From the NCBI RefSeq assembly GCF_047973035.1, contig NZ_JBKEBF010000015.1:13160-77159 (forward strand): DNA of 64,000 bases, given 5' to 3'. The notes under the pieces were generated by a model. The model was not told the origin of the DNA. It did no database searches and saw nothing but the letters and a program-made list of their open reading frames with translations. The position numbers were made by a program, and so were the translations under genes. This DNA comes from Oleidesulfovibrio sp047973035 (GTDB taxonomy: Bacteria > Desulfobacterota > Desulfovibrionia > Desulfovibrionales > Desulfovibrionaceae). Shown piece by piece: positions 1 through 7,550 of this stretch (positions are counted from its first letter, which is position 1; the number at the start of each line of letters is the position of its first letter).

Positions 1-1356
1 CGTTCCCGTGCGCTGGTGTTCATTACGCACGACAGATCATTCCTGCGTCGTGTTGCTACCCGTATTATCGAGTTGGACCGCGGTAAGATGGCCGACTGGA
101 GTTGTGATTACGATACGTTCCTTGATCGTAAACAGGCCCAGCTGGAAATCGAAGAAAAAGAATGGGCGAATTTTGACAAGAAACTTGCTCAGGAAGAGGT
201 CTGGATTCGTCAGGGAATCAAAGCCCGCCGTACACGCAATATGGGCCGCGTTCGCGCATTGATTGCTATGCGTGATGAACGCAGAAAGCGCCGCGAACGG
301 CAGGGCTCTGTCAGTATGCAGGTGCAGGAGGCCGAGCGCAGCGGCAAGCTGGTTATTGAAGCGAAGAGTATTTCCTATACATGGCCTGATGCCGTAGCAG
401 CGACTCCGCCTACTATTAAAGATGCCTCAGTTCTTGTGACCCGCGGGGACAAAGTAGGCATTATCGGGCCCAATGGTGCGGGCAAGACAACGTTGCTGCG
501 CCTTTTGTTGGGCGATCTGCAGGCGGATAACGGTACAGTCCGACACGGTACACGACTGGAGGTTGCCTACTTTGACCAGTTGCGTAACGTGCTGGATGAT
601 GAAGCAAGCGTGCGGGAAAACGTGGCCGAAGGCAATGACACGCTGGAGATCGGCGGCGTGCGTAAGCATGTGGTCGGCTATCTGAAAGATTTTCTGTTTG
701 AGCCGGACAGAACCATGATGCCTGTAAAGGTGCTTTCCGGCGGAGAGCGCAACAGGCTGCTGCTGGCAAAATTGTTTGCGCGGCCTTCCAACGTTCTGGT
801 CATGGACGAACCCACAAACGACCTTGACCTTGAAACGCTGGAACTGCTTGAAGAATTGCTGGGAGAATATTCCGGTACCGTTCTTATCGTCAGCCACGAC
901 AGAGCCTTTTTGAACAATGTGGTCACGTCTACCATTGCTTTTGAAGGTGGAGGCGTGGTGAACGAATATGTCGGCGGCTACGATGACTGGCTGCGTCAGC
1001 GCCCTCAACCGGTTGAGGACGATTCTACCAGAAAAGCAGACCCCGAAGCCCGTAGGCAGGCTGCCAAGGAGCGTCAGGCGGGTAAGCCCCGTAAGTTGAC
1101 CTTTAACGAGCAGCGCGAACTGAAGGCATTGCAGGATGAGCTGGCGGCATTGCCGCAACGGATAGAAGCTCTTGAAGCAGAGCAGGCAGAAGCGGAAAAT
1201 GTTTTGGCAGACCCCGCATTGTACACAAGCAATCCTGATAAGTTTAATGAACTGACAAGCAGGCTGCCCGACATTGAAGAAGAACAGCTGGAATTGTTGG
1301 CGCGCTGGGAAGAGGTGGAAAACCGCATTGCAGAGTTGAACGAACAGGCCGGATAG
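1..1356 (+). CDS. ABC-F family ATPase (Uup-like), 5' end outside window
   Basis: Cytoplasmic ABC-F ATPase of the Uup/EttA group; these soluble proteins act on ribosomes or DNA intermediates rather than in transport. The frame is open from base 1, so the true start and the first Walker A lie upstream. The window begins at the H-loop (ITHD) of the first ABC domain. A charged linker follows, then a complete second ABC domain: Walker A GPNGAGKTT near 466-495, signature LSGGE at 733-747, Walker B with MDEPTNDLD near 793-828, and H-loop SHD near 892-900. The last ~100 residues are rich in Glu, Ala and Leu and look like the C-terminal coiled coil typical of Uup. It is monocistronic here, followed by a terminator. 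The family call is firm; the Uup versus other ABC-F assignment is inferred from the C-terminal coiled coil. Confidence 0.9.
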   Translation, partial: RSRALVFITHDRSFLRRVATRIIELDRGKMADWSCDYDTFLDRKQAQLEIEEKEWANFDKKLAQEEVWIRQGIKARRTRNMGRVRALIAMRDERRKRRERQGSVSMQVQEAERSGKLVIEAKSISYTWPDAVAATPPTIKDASVLVTRGDKVGIIGPNGAGKTTLLRLLLGDLQADNGTVRHGTRLEVAYFDQLRNVLDDEASVRENVAEGNDTLEIGGVRKHVVGYLKDFLFEPDRTMMPVKVLSGGERNRLLLAKLFARPSNVLVMDEPTNDLDLETLELLEELLGEYSGTVLIVSHDRAFLNNVVTSTIAFEGGGVVNEYVGGYDDWLRQRPQPVEDDSTRKADPEARRQAAKERQAGKPRKLTFNEQRELKALQDELAALPQRIEALEAEQAEAENVLADPALYTSNPDKFNELTSRLPDIEEEQLELLARWEEVENRIAELNEQAG

Positions 1357-1480
1357 TTTTTTTCCTGATGCTGTTGTTACGGCGACGGCCTGCCGGTCAT
1401 GGTAACTGCGTTATGCCAAAAGTATATTTGCTTTTGGTAATATGAGCTTTCGTATCTGCGCTACGAAAATGGGTAATGAA

Positions 1481-1511
1481 GCCGCACTTGTAAATACGAG
1501 TGCGGCTTTTT
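1481..1511 (+). terminator. Rho-independent terminator after the ABC-F gene
   Basis: An 8-bp stem GCCGCACT/AGTGCGGC with a 10-base loop is followed by five T. It lies in the 313-base gap between the ABC-F gene and the antiporter. The same gap holds two other small inverted repeats, CCAAAAG/CTTTTGG (1416-1437) and TTTCGTA/TACGAAA (1448-1468), to which I assign no role. Confidence 0.8.
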
Positions 1512-1669
1512 GTTGACAGGTGCAAAAGACTCGTTTATCAATTTATCAACTTAGCTTGATATAGTGATTTACGGCGTGTGACATTAAATGCAGTGTTCCG
1601 GCGGCGTCGACCGGAAGGTAAGAGGTGAAGGGATTACCACACTGCACCTTCTACGGGGAGGAAACCACC

Positions 1670-2989
1670 TTGAATAAGCCATCCGCAGTGGCACTTTTGC
1701 CACTACTATTTTTCCTTGCATTATTTATAGGCACCGGTGCCGTGCTGACCGCCAATGGCACCAATATGGCATTTTACCAGCTCTCGGCAGCTGTCGCCAT
1801 TCTGCCTGCCATTGCCATCAGCCTGATACTGGGCAAAGTGCGTAACGGTCAGCGTCTGGAAAAGCAGCTTGCCGTGTTTATCGAAGGGGTGGGCGACAGC
1901 AACATCATCACCATGTGTATTATCTACCTGCTCGCGGGTGGGTTTGCTTCTGTCGCAACTGCCATCGGCGGCGTCAGCTCTACTGTAAATCTGGGGCTGG
2001 ACCTTGTACCTGCTTCATTTGTTTTGCCCGGTCTTTTTCTTATCGGCGCATTTGTTTCCACTGCCATGGGTACGTCGATGGGAACCATCGCCGCTATTGC
2101 TCCCATTGCAGTCGGCGTTGGCGAGCAGACAACTATCGGTCTGCCGCTTCTTATGGGGGCTGTGCTTGGTGGAGCGATGTTCGGCGACAACCTTTCCATG
2201 ATTTCTGACACTACCATTGCCGCAACCCGTACTCAGGGTTGCGAAATGAAAGATAAGTTTCGTGTGAACCTGTATATCGCGCTGCCTGCTGCAGTGCTGG
2301 CGGTAGTCGCCTTTGCGGTGCTGGGTGCTGATGGCGCGGTAAAGACGGCTGGCGACTATAGCATCCTTAAGGCTCTGCCGTACCTTATCATCCTCGGCAT
2401 GGCTGTTGCCGGTGTGAACGTGTTCGTGGTGCTTGCTTCAGGTATTGTGTTTACCGGCGCAGTAGGTCTGCTGACTCTGCCCGAGTATTCACTGCTCACG
2501 TTCTCGCAGGATATTTTCAACGGCTTTAAGGGCATGCAGGAAATCATGGTTCTTTCCATGCTTATCGGCGGGCTGGGTGAACTTATCCGCACTCAAGGTG
2601 GTATCAAGTGGCTGCTGGAACGTATCGATGCTTTGACAAAAGGCTCAAAGAGCAATCCGCAACGTACCGGCGAGCTGAGTATTGCCGGCCTTGTTTCGGT
2701 GGCGGACGCCTGTACCGCAAACAACACCGTTGCCATTATTCTTACCGGCGGCCTTGCTAAAGACATTGCAGACAAGAATAACATCGACCCGCGCCGCAGT
2801 GCGAGCATTCTGGACATATTCTCCTGTGTATTTCAGGGTATTATGCCTTATGCAGCGCAAGTACTGCTGGCTGGTTCCATCGCGGCCATTTCGCCAGTGG
2901 AAGTGGTGGGCAGCAACTATTACTGCTTTATTCTGGCTGGCGTAGGTCTTCTGGCAATTATCTCCGGCAAGCCGAAGCTGAAGCCCTAA
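1670..2989 (+). CDS. NhaC-family Na+/H+ antiporter-like membrane protein
   Basis: Integral membrane transporter of the NhaC/ArsB-like ion transporter group, expected to exchange Na+ for H+ or to move a small organic acid across the inner membrane. The protein is about 439 residues, almost entirely hydrophobic, with roughly ten or more membrane segments. The conserved central stretch has STAMGTSMGT followed by GDNLSMISDTT, typical of NhaC-type proteins. I chose the TTG at 1670 because GGGGAGG sits eight bases upstream and the product then begins with a short polar N-terminus and a membrane helix. A GTG at 1625 in the same frame would add 15 polar residues. A strong terminator follows. Substrate cannot be told from sequence alone. 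Confidence 0.8.
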   Translation: MNKPSAVALLPLLFFLALFIGTGAVLTANGTNMAFYQLSAAVAILPAIAISLILGKVRNGQRLEKQLAVFIEGVGDSNIITMCIIYLLAGGFASVATAIGGVSSTVNLGLDLVPASFVLPGLFLIGAFVSTAMGTSMGTIAAIAPIAVGVGEQTTIGLPLLMGAVLGGAMFGDNLSMISDTTIAATRTQGCEMKDKFRVNLYIALPAAVLAVVAFAVLGADGAVKTAGDYSILKALPYLIILGMAVAGVNVFVVLASGIVFTGAVGLLTLPEYSLLTFSQDIFNGFKGMQEIMVLSMLIGGLGELIRTQGGIKWLLERIDALTKGSKSNPQRTGELSIAGLVSVADACTANNTVAIILTGGLAKDIADKNNIDPRRSASILDIFSCVFQGIMPYAAQVLLAGSIAAISPVEVVGSNYYCFILAGVGLLAIISGKPKLKP

Positions 2990-3010
2990 ACAGGAAATAC
3001 TCCTGACAAA

Positions 3011-3047
3011 AAAGAAAAGCCGCTCATTCCGGGCGGCTTTTCTTTTG
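3011..3047 (+). terminator. Terminator of the antiporter gene
   Basis: A 13-bp stem AAAGAAAAGCCGC/GCGGCTTTTCTTT starts 21 bases after the stop codon; the T-rich arm itself acts as the U tract. Confidence 0.85.
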
Positions 3048-3125
3048 AAAATTTTTTTAAAAAATGTATGTAAAAATAGCATATTATCTTCTCTCATTAA
3101 ATTAACTCCAAAAAAAATCAATTTT

Positions 3126-3150
3126 CCCCCTTTTCAAACACAAAAGGGGG
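3126..3150. repeat. Perfect inverted repeat CCCCCTTTT/AAAAGGGGG upstream of groES
   Basis: A 9-bp perfect inverted repeat with a 7-base spacer lies in the AT-rich 312-base gap between the antiporter and groES. No T run follows on the + strand, and no gene reads into it on the − strand, so it is not an obvious terminator. It could be a protein-binding site or an upstream control element of groESL. Confidence 0.5.
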
Positions 3151-3290
3151 ATTATTATCCACTGCAGCCAAGCATCGCAGTGTGATGCGTACAACGTTAC
3201 TATACGCGATGCCTTCATCAGCGGCGTTACTTATGCCGTTTTTTAACGTGCCTGCTTTGGCATGTACGTGGGTGGATGCATTGCTTCCTA

Positions 3291-3317
3291 TTAGCACTCG
3301 CGTAAGGCGACTGCTAA
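3291..3317 (+). promoter_or_regulatory. CIRCE operator (HrcA binding site) of groESL
   Basis: The sequence TTAGCACTC, nine spacer bases, then GACTGCTAA matches the CIRCE consensus TTAGCACTC-N9-GAGTGCTAA with one mismatch. It ends 43 bases before the groES start. In known systems HrcA binds here and represses groESL until heat shock. I could not place the −35 and −10 boxes with confidence. Confidence 0.93.
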
Positions 3318-3359
3318 AAATAGGCAAAAAGAGCTAAATAATCTGGAGGTTAGGAAAGT

Positions 3360-3647
3360 ATGAACCTGAAGCCTTTAAGCGATCGTGTGCTGGTTAAGCG
3401 CCTTGAGTCTGAAGAAAAGACTGCAGGCGGCCTGTTCATTCCCGACACCGCAAAGGAAAAGCCCTCTCGCGGTGAAGTTGTTGCAGTAGGTCCCGGCAAG
3501 GCTGCTGACGACGGTAAAGTAATCCCCATGACCGTCAAAGCCGGCGACGTGGTACTTTTCAACAAGTACGCCGGCACCGAAGTGAAGCTGGATGGCGTTG
3601 ATCATCTGGTTATGCGCGAAGACGACATTCTCGCAATCATTCAGTAA
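3360..3647 (+). CDS. groES: Co-chaperonin GroES (Hsp10)
   Basis: The 95-residue co-chaperonin forms the heptameric lid of the GroEL chamber in the cytoplasm. It has the usual family length, starts MNLKPLSDRVLVKR, contains the mobile-loop region with KTAGGLFIPDTA and ends with the DDILAII strand. GGAGG lies 12 bases before the ATG. It is the first gene of a two-gene operon with groEL, 49 bases apart, and is controlled by the CIRCE element just upstream. Confidence 0.98.
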   Translation: MNLKPLSDRVLVKRLESEEKTAGGLFIPDTAKEKPSRGEVVAVGPGKAADDGKVIPMTVKAGDVVLFNKYAGTEVKLDGVDHLVMREDDILAIIQ

Positions 3648-3696
3648 CTGACTTTCCCACAGACTTAGTCCTATCCTTTTCAGGAGGAGATGAAAT

Positions 3697-5343
3697 ATGG
3701 CTTCCAAGGAAATTATTTTTGATACCAAGGCTCGCGAAAGACTGGCTCGCGGCGTAGACAAACTTGCTAACGCCGTTAAGGTAACCCTCGGCCCCAAAGG
3801 CCGTAACGTAGTTATCGAAAAGTCCTTCGGTGCTCCCGTTATCACCAAAGACGGTGTTTCCGTTGCTAAGGAAATCGAACTGGAAGATAAGTTCGAGAAC
3901 ATGGGCGCACAGATGGTTAAGGAAGTTGCTTCCAAGACCTCTGACATCGCCGGTGACGGTACCACCACTGCGACCATTCTGGCTCAGGCCATCTACAAAG
4001 AAGGCGTAAAGCTGGTTGCTGCCGGTCGTAACCCCATGGCTATCAAGCGTGGTGTAGACAAGGCTGTTGAAGCTCTGGTGAAAGAACTGGGCAACCTTGC
4101 CAAGCCCACCCGTGACCAGAAAGAAATCGCTCAGGTCGGCACCATTTCCGCTAACTCCGATACCACCATCGGCAACATCATTGCCGAAGCCATGAGCAAG
4201 GTTGGTAAGGAAGGCGTTATCACCGTTGAAGAAGCCAAAGGCCTCGAAACCACCCTTGACGTTGTTGAAGGTATGCAGTTCGACCGTGGCTACCTGTCTC
4301 CCTACTTCGTGACCGATCCTGAAAAGATGGTCTGCGAAATGGACGATCCCCTGATTCTCATCAACGAGAAGAAGGTTTCCAGCATGAAAGACATGCTGCC
4401 CGTTCTGGAGCAGGTTGCAAAGATGAACCGTCCCCTCATGATCATCGCTGAAGATGTGGACGGCGAAGCTCTGGCTACTCTGGTAGTTAACAAGCTGCGT
4501 GGTACCCTGCAGGTTGTAGCCGTTAAGGCTCCCGGCTTTGGTGAGCGCCGCAAGGCTATGCTGGAAGACATCGCTGTTCTTACCGGCGGCCGCGTGATCT
4601 CCGAAGACATGGGCATCAAGCTTGAAAACGCTACCGTTGCCGACCTTGGTAACGCAAAGCGTGTTGTTATCGACAAAGAAAACACCACCATCGTTGACGG
4701 TGCCGGTGATGGCGAAGCCATCAAGGCTCGCGTAAAGATGATCCGCGCTCAGGTTGAAGAAACTTCTTCCGACTACGACCGCGAAAAACTGCAGGAACGT
4801 CTGGCCAAGATCGTTGGCGGCGTTGCAGTGATCAACGTTGGCGCAGCTACCGAAACCGAAATGAAAGAAAAGAAAGACCGCGTTGAAGACGCTCTGAACG
4901 CTACCCGCGCTGCCGTTGAAGAAGGCATCGTGCCTGGCGGCGGCACTGCTCTAGTTCGTTGCTCCAAGGCGCTTGACGATGTTAAGCCCGCCGACGACGA
5001 CGAAGCTGCAGGCGTGACCATCATCCGCCGCGCTATCGAAGAGCCCCTGCGTCAGATTGCTGCTAACGCCGGTTTTGAAGGCTCCATCATCTGCGAAAAG
5101 GTGAAGGAAGGCAAAGACGCTTTCGGTTTCAACGCTGCTTCCGGTGAGTTCGAAGACCTTATCGCTGCCGGTGTTATCGATCCCAAGAAGGTAAGCCGTA
5201 TTGCTCTGCAGAACGCTGCTTCCGTAGCTTCTCTGCTGCTTACCACCGAGTGCGCAATCGCCGAGAAGCCCAAAGAAGACGCTCCTGCTGCTCCCGCTAT
5301 GGGCGGCATGGGTGGCATGGGCGGCATGGGCGGCATGTACTAG
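3697..5343 (+). CDS. groEL: Chaperonin GroEL (Hsp60)
   Basis: ATP-dependent chaperonin that folds proteins in the cytoplasm as a double heptameric ring with GroES. The 548-residue length is standard. The ATP-binding GDGTTT motif lies near residue 87, and the protein ends with the flexible Gly-Met tail (three GGM-type repeats then Y). A strong AGGAGG lies before the ATG. Codon use is strongly biased (many GGC, GTT, AAG), as expected for a very highly expressed gene. It ends in a terminator and shares the CIRCE-controlled transcript with groES. Confidence 0.99.
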   Translation: MASKEIIFDTKARERLARGVDKLANAVKVTLGPKGRNVVIEKSFGAPVITKDGVSVAKEIELEDKFENMGAQMVKEVASKTSDIAGDGTTTATILAQAIYKEGVKLVAAGRNPMAIKRGVDKAVEALVKELGNLAKPTRDQKEIAQVGTISANSDTTIGNIIAEAMSKVGKEGVITVEEAKGLETTLDVVEGMQFDRGYLSPYFVTDPEKMVCEMDDPLILINEKKVSSMKDMLPVLEQVAKMNRPLMIIAEDVDGEALATLVVNKLRGTLQVVAVKAPGFGERRKAMLEDIAVLTGGRVISEDMGIKLENATVADLGNAKRVVIDKENTTIVDGAGDGEAIKARVKMIRAQVEETSSDYDREKLQERLAKIVGGVAVINVGAATETEMKEKKDRVEDALNATRAAVEEGIVPGGGTALVRCSKALDDVKPADDDEAAGVTIIRRAIEEPLRQIAANAGFEGSIICEKVKEGKDAFGFNAASGEFEDLIAAGVIDPKKVSRIALQNAASVASLLLTTECAIAEKPKEDAPAAPAMGGMGGMGGMGGMY

Positions 5344-5376
5344 TCTTACGACTGGTCGCACCAACCGAACCCGTAA

Positions 5377-5406
5377 GGGCCGGAGCATTTGCTCCGGCCC
5401 TTTTTT
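5377..5406 (+). terminator. Terminator of groESL
   Basis: A perfect 10-bp stem GGGCCGGAGC/GCTCCGGCCC with an ATTT loop is followed by six T. Confidence 0.95.
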
Positions 5407-5611
5407 GTTTGTTGTAATCAGGCTGTGCTGTGTGTGGCGACTGTTTGCAGGTGGCGAGCTGGTATTCTTAAGTTGTTAGCGTAGTTGCGCATGGGTGTGT
5501 AATATAAAAAGGACTTGGCATTTGTGCGGGGGATTGGGCTGCATTGTGCGTGATGCTTATTGATGGCAAACGCGGGGAAATGCAGGTACGTTTTTTAGTT
5601 CTGTGGTTTTC

Positions 5612-5620
5612 TGCTATACT
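5612..5620 (+). promoter_or_regulatory. Possible extended −10 promoter of the HAD gene
   Basis: TGCTATACT fits an extended −10 (TGn-TATACT) about 70 bases before the HAD-family start. The upstream T-rich stretch is only a weak −35. The rest of the gap between groEL and this gene shows nothing else clear. Confidence 0.35.
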
Positions 5621-5691
5621 ATACGGCGCGGTAACATCGCTTGACGAATGAGTAAACGTAAGGGCAGAGAGAAGCAGGGAGAAATTAAGCT

Positions 5692-6204
5692 ATGCACAAA
5701 AGAGCACTACTGTTTGATTGGGGCGGCACTCTGATGGAGAATATGCCGTGGTACATGGGAAAAGAACAGGGGTGGTCAGAAGTCCCCGCTACGCCCCATG
5801 CAGAAGCAACTGTGCGTTCGCTGGCTCCGTACTGGGTTACCGGACTGGCTTCCAATGCAGGCGAATCTGATGAAGCCGAAGTGCGAGTCTCACTGGATAC
5901 GATGGGCCTTGGGAATGTGCTTAACCGGATTTATACCTTTCGGCTTGTGGGGCGTCCTAAACCGCAGCCCGGATTCTGGCATTATGTATTGCGTGATCTC
6001 GGCCTGCGAGCGGAATCAGTTGTCATGGTAGGTGATGACTACATGGCAGATATCTGGGGGGCAAACCAGTTGGGGATTCGAGGAGTATGGTTCAACAGGC
6101 GCACTAATGAACGGCGGGAAGGCAAGCTCTACACTACCATGTTTGATTTTCGTGAGCTGCCGGAGTTGCTGGCAGGGTTGGGTTTTACGGATGTTACCGG
6201 CTAG
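5692..6204 (+). CDS. HAD-superfamily hydrolase
   Basis: The 170-residue protein is a small soluble phosphatase-type enzyme of the haloacid dehalogenase superfamily. Motif I near the N-terminus reads FDWGGTL: the nucleophile Asp9 is present, but the usual second Asp is Gly. Motif II is probably the LASNAG stretch, motif III the Lys in GRPKPQPGFW, and motif IV the GDDYMADIWGA stretch with the metal-binding acids. The cap is small. No partner gene is adjacent. The DxGGT form of motif I occurs in some HAD subfamilies, so activity cannot be ruled out; the substrate is unknown. Confidence 0.85.
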   Translation: MHKRALLFDWGGTLMENMPWYMGKEQGWSEVPATPHAEATVRSLAPYWVTGLASNAGESDEAEVRVSLDTMGLGNVLNRIYTFRLVGRPKPQPGFWHYVLRDLGLRAESVVMVGDDYMADIWGANQLGIRGVWFNRRTNERREGKLYTTMFDFRELPELLAGLGFTDVTG

Positions 6205-6619
6205 TTACGTAAAGGTGCTTGCGAATGCATTCTACACAGTCTGGTTGGCTGCTTCAGGTGTTGCAACCTTTAGTAAAACAGTTTTCCATTCAGTATCCCT
6301 GATGGCTACCGATAGCTGACTGTAGCGCTAGTAAATTTTTGAAATTGCACCGTTGCACCATGTTTCGCTTAGGTTGCGGGGGGAGATTCGTAGAACGTCA
6401 GCTAGGTAGCGAAAAGGGTGAAGCCCGCAATGGCTTTTTGTGGTGTTGCCTCTTTTTTAGTTCTTGTGAGTTACGCAGCAGAACTTAAGCAGGCTGTATT
6501 TTTCCATAATGAGTATGGATAATCACCATAAGAAGTATTTTGGCTTACATGTTCCTGCCGGTTTGACGAGCGGCTTCAGCTTGTTGATGTATTTTATTAT
6601 TATCACTCATAACAAGACA
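6205..6619. other. Intergenic region without a convincing gene
   Basis: This 415-base stretch between the HAD gene and the − strand terminator holds no supported gene. A weak hairpin AAGCC/GGCTT with T5 at 6421-6440 could end the HAD transcript. A 52-codon open frame at 6509-6667 lacks a good ribosome site and runs through the next terminator. Confidence 0.5.
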
Positions 6620-6648
6620 AGGGCCGACAGCACCTTCCTGTCGACCCT
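6620..6648 (-). terminator. Probable terminator of the riboswitch-controlled gene
   Basis: An 11-bp stem with one mismatch (AGGGtCGACAG/CTGTCGgCCCT on the − strand) lies 32 bases beyond the stop of the 90-residue gene. The T tract after it is broken (TTGTCTTGTT), so it may be moderate. Confidence 0.55.
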
Positions 6649-6679
6649 CTGCCATAGGCGTATGTAAAGCGCTCTTGTA

Positions 6680-6952
6680 CTAGACGATTCTACCGAATGA
6701 ATGAATGATATTCTTGCGATACGCACGCGAGCGCCAGACAGCTTCTGCACCTTTTTCCGCAATTTCGTCACTCAGGATGGAACGCAAAACACCGCACTGA
6801 GCCTCTGTAAGGCGCAGCAAGGCAATATCCCCCAGTAGTTCCAGCGGATCGGAATACGTGTCCGGCATATTGGCCGTGCAGTCGTCATGATAAAGAAAGT
6901 ACACGATTCCTTGCGCGTTGCTGTTAACTACTTGTTCCAGATAATCCTTCAT
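6680..6952 (-). CDS. Small protein of unknown function, under a SAM riboswitch
   Basis: The 90-residue soluble protein is not one I recognise. It is mixed alpha/beta in look, with an acidic patch YHDDC near residue 23, a hydrophobic helix LLGDIALLRL, a cysteine in TEAQCGVL and a basic C-terminus (WRSRAYRKN). There is no signal peptide or membrane span. AGGAGA lies seven bases before the ATG, so translation is likely real. It is the only gene between the SAM-I riboswitch (7081-7245) and the next terminator, which implies that it is switched off when S-adenosylmethionine is plentiful. A role in methionine, SAM or methylation metabolism is an inference from that position only. Confidence 0.7.
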   Translation of the reverse strand: MKDYLEQVVNSNAQGIVYFLYHDDCTANMPDTYSDPLELLGDIALLRLTEAQCGVLRSILSDEIAEKGAEAVWRSRAYRKNIIHSFGRIV

Positions 6953-7080
6953 GATGTTTCTCCTGTTGCAGCCCTTTAAGGCGGCGGGAAGCTCTGCTTC
7001 CGGATTTTAGCATGGTTGTTTTTTTGCGTGGGCGTGCAAGTTCCGTAAATCCACCCACCTGCGGCACTGTGTGCCCATAT

Positions 7081-7109
7081 AAAAAGCCTCTCACCGTGGT
7101 GAGAGGCTT
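7081..7109 (-). terminator. Riboswitch expression-platform terminator
   Basis: On the − strand a perfect 12-bp stem AAGCCTCTCACC/GGTGAGAGGCTT with a two-base spacer runs into five T. The TCTCACC part of its first arm can instead pair with GGTGAGA in the 3' strand of riboswitch stem P1 (7156-7162). This gives mutually exclusive terminator and antiterminator forms. Confidence 0.9.
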
Positions 7110-7245
7110 GGGGGCACATGGTCGAGAAACTGTCCGACCTCATGGCACCGCGGCGTCTCACCGTGGCTGGCATTGGCACCTTTCCCTTCGGGTAGGTTGC
7201 CGGACGGTCAACGGGCCAGATCCCTCTCGTCCTCTGCATGAGATG
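7110..7245 (-). promoter_or_regulatory. SAM-I (S-box) riboswitch
   Basis: The aptamer covers 7154-7245 read on the − strand. It contains the conserved core CTGGCCC, TGA, CCGGCAACC (within 7195-7219) and later GGTGCCAATGCCAGC (7166-7180), with the P3 hairpin CCC-GAA-GGG between. P1 forms from CATCTCAT (7238-7245) and GTGAGACG (7154-7161). SAM binding should stabilise P1, free the terminator arm and stop transcription. In known bacteria S-box RNAs control methionine and SAM genes; here the downstream gene is an unknown 90-residue protein. Confidence 0.9.
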
Positions 7246-7249
7246 GGGT

Positions 7250-7279
7250 ATGATTCGCAAAGCTCAATAAAAAAGTCAA
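7250..7279 (-). promoter_or_regulatory. Likely sigma-70 promoter of the riboswitch transcript
   Basis: TTGACT (7274-7279) and AATCAT (7250-7255) are separated by 18 bases on the − strand. The predicted start falls at about 7243, within the first bases of riboswitch stem P1, as expected if the aptamer opens the transcript. The 7280-7550 stretch between this promoter and murJ shows only a small inverted repeat GGCACA/TGTGCC near 7491-7511. Confidence 0.55.
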
Positions 7280-7550
7280 GCACTAAATCCGGAAAAGCTG
7301 ATTTTTCAGTTAAACATAGTAGTTGTGCTAAGAAATACGCTTTGGTTTAAAGTGGCACTGTCTGTGGTTGAGTACTCAGTCTGCCTGCCGGCAACAGCTT
7401 TAAAATGTTCAAATTTTATGTCAGCCGGTTTGCATCGGGCACGGGTTGCTTGCAGTAGACTTGTTGCTGGGGCTATAACCTGTTGCGCAGGCACAGCAAG
7501 CGGTTGTGCCGTTCTGAGTTGTATTTTTTAAGCATAAGGCGTCATCACGC

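Noticed and set aside
6509..6667. A 52-codon + strand open frame near the end of the HAD intergenic region.
   Set aside because: No nearby ribosome site; it crosses the − strand terminator and its product is not recognisable.
6976..7260. A 94-codon − strand open frame and a + strand frame over the same region.
   Set aside because: Both run through the SAM riboswitch and its terminator and have no ribosome site; the RNA structure explains the sequence.
7325..7531. A 68-codon open frame just before murJ.
   Set aside because: No ribosome site, no family features; it lies in the riboswitch upstream region.
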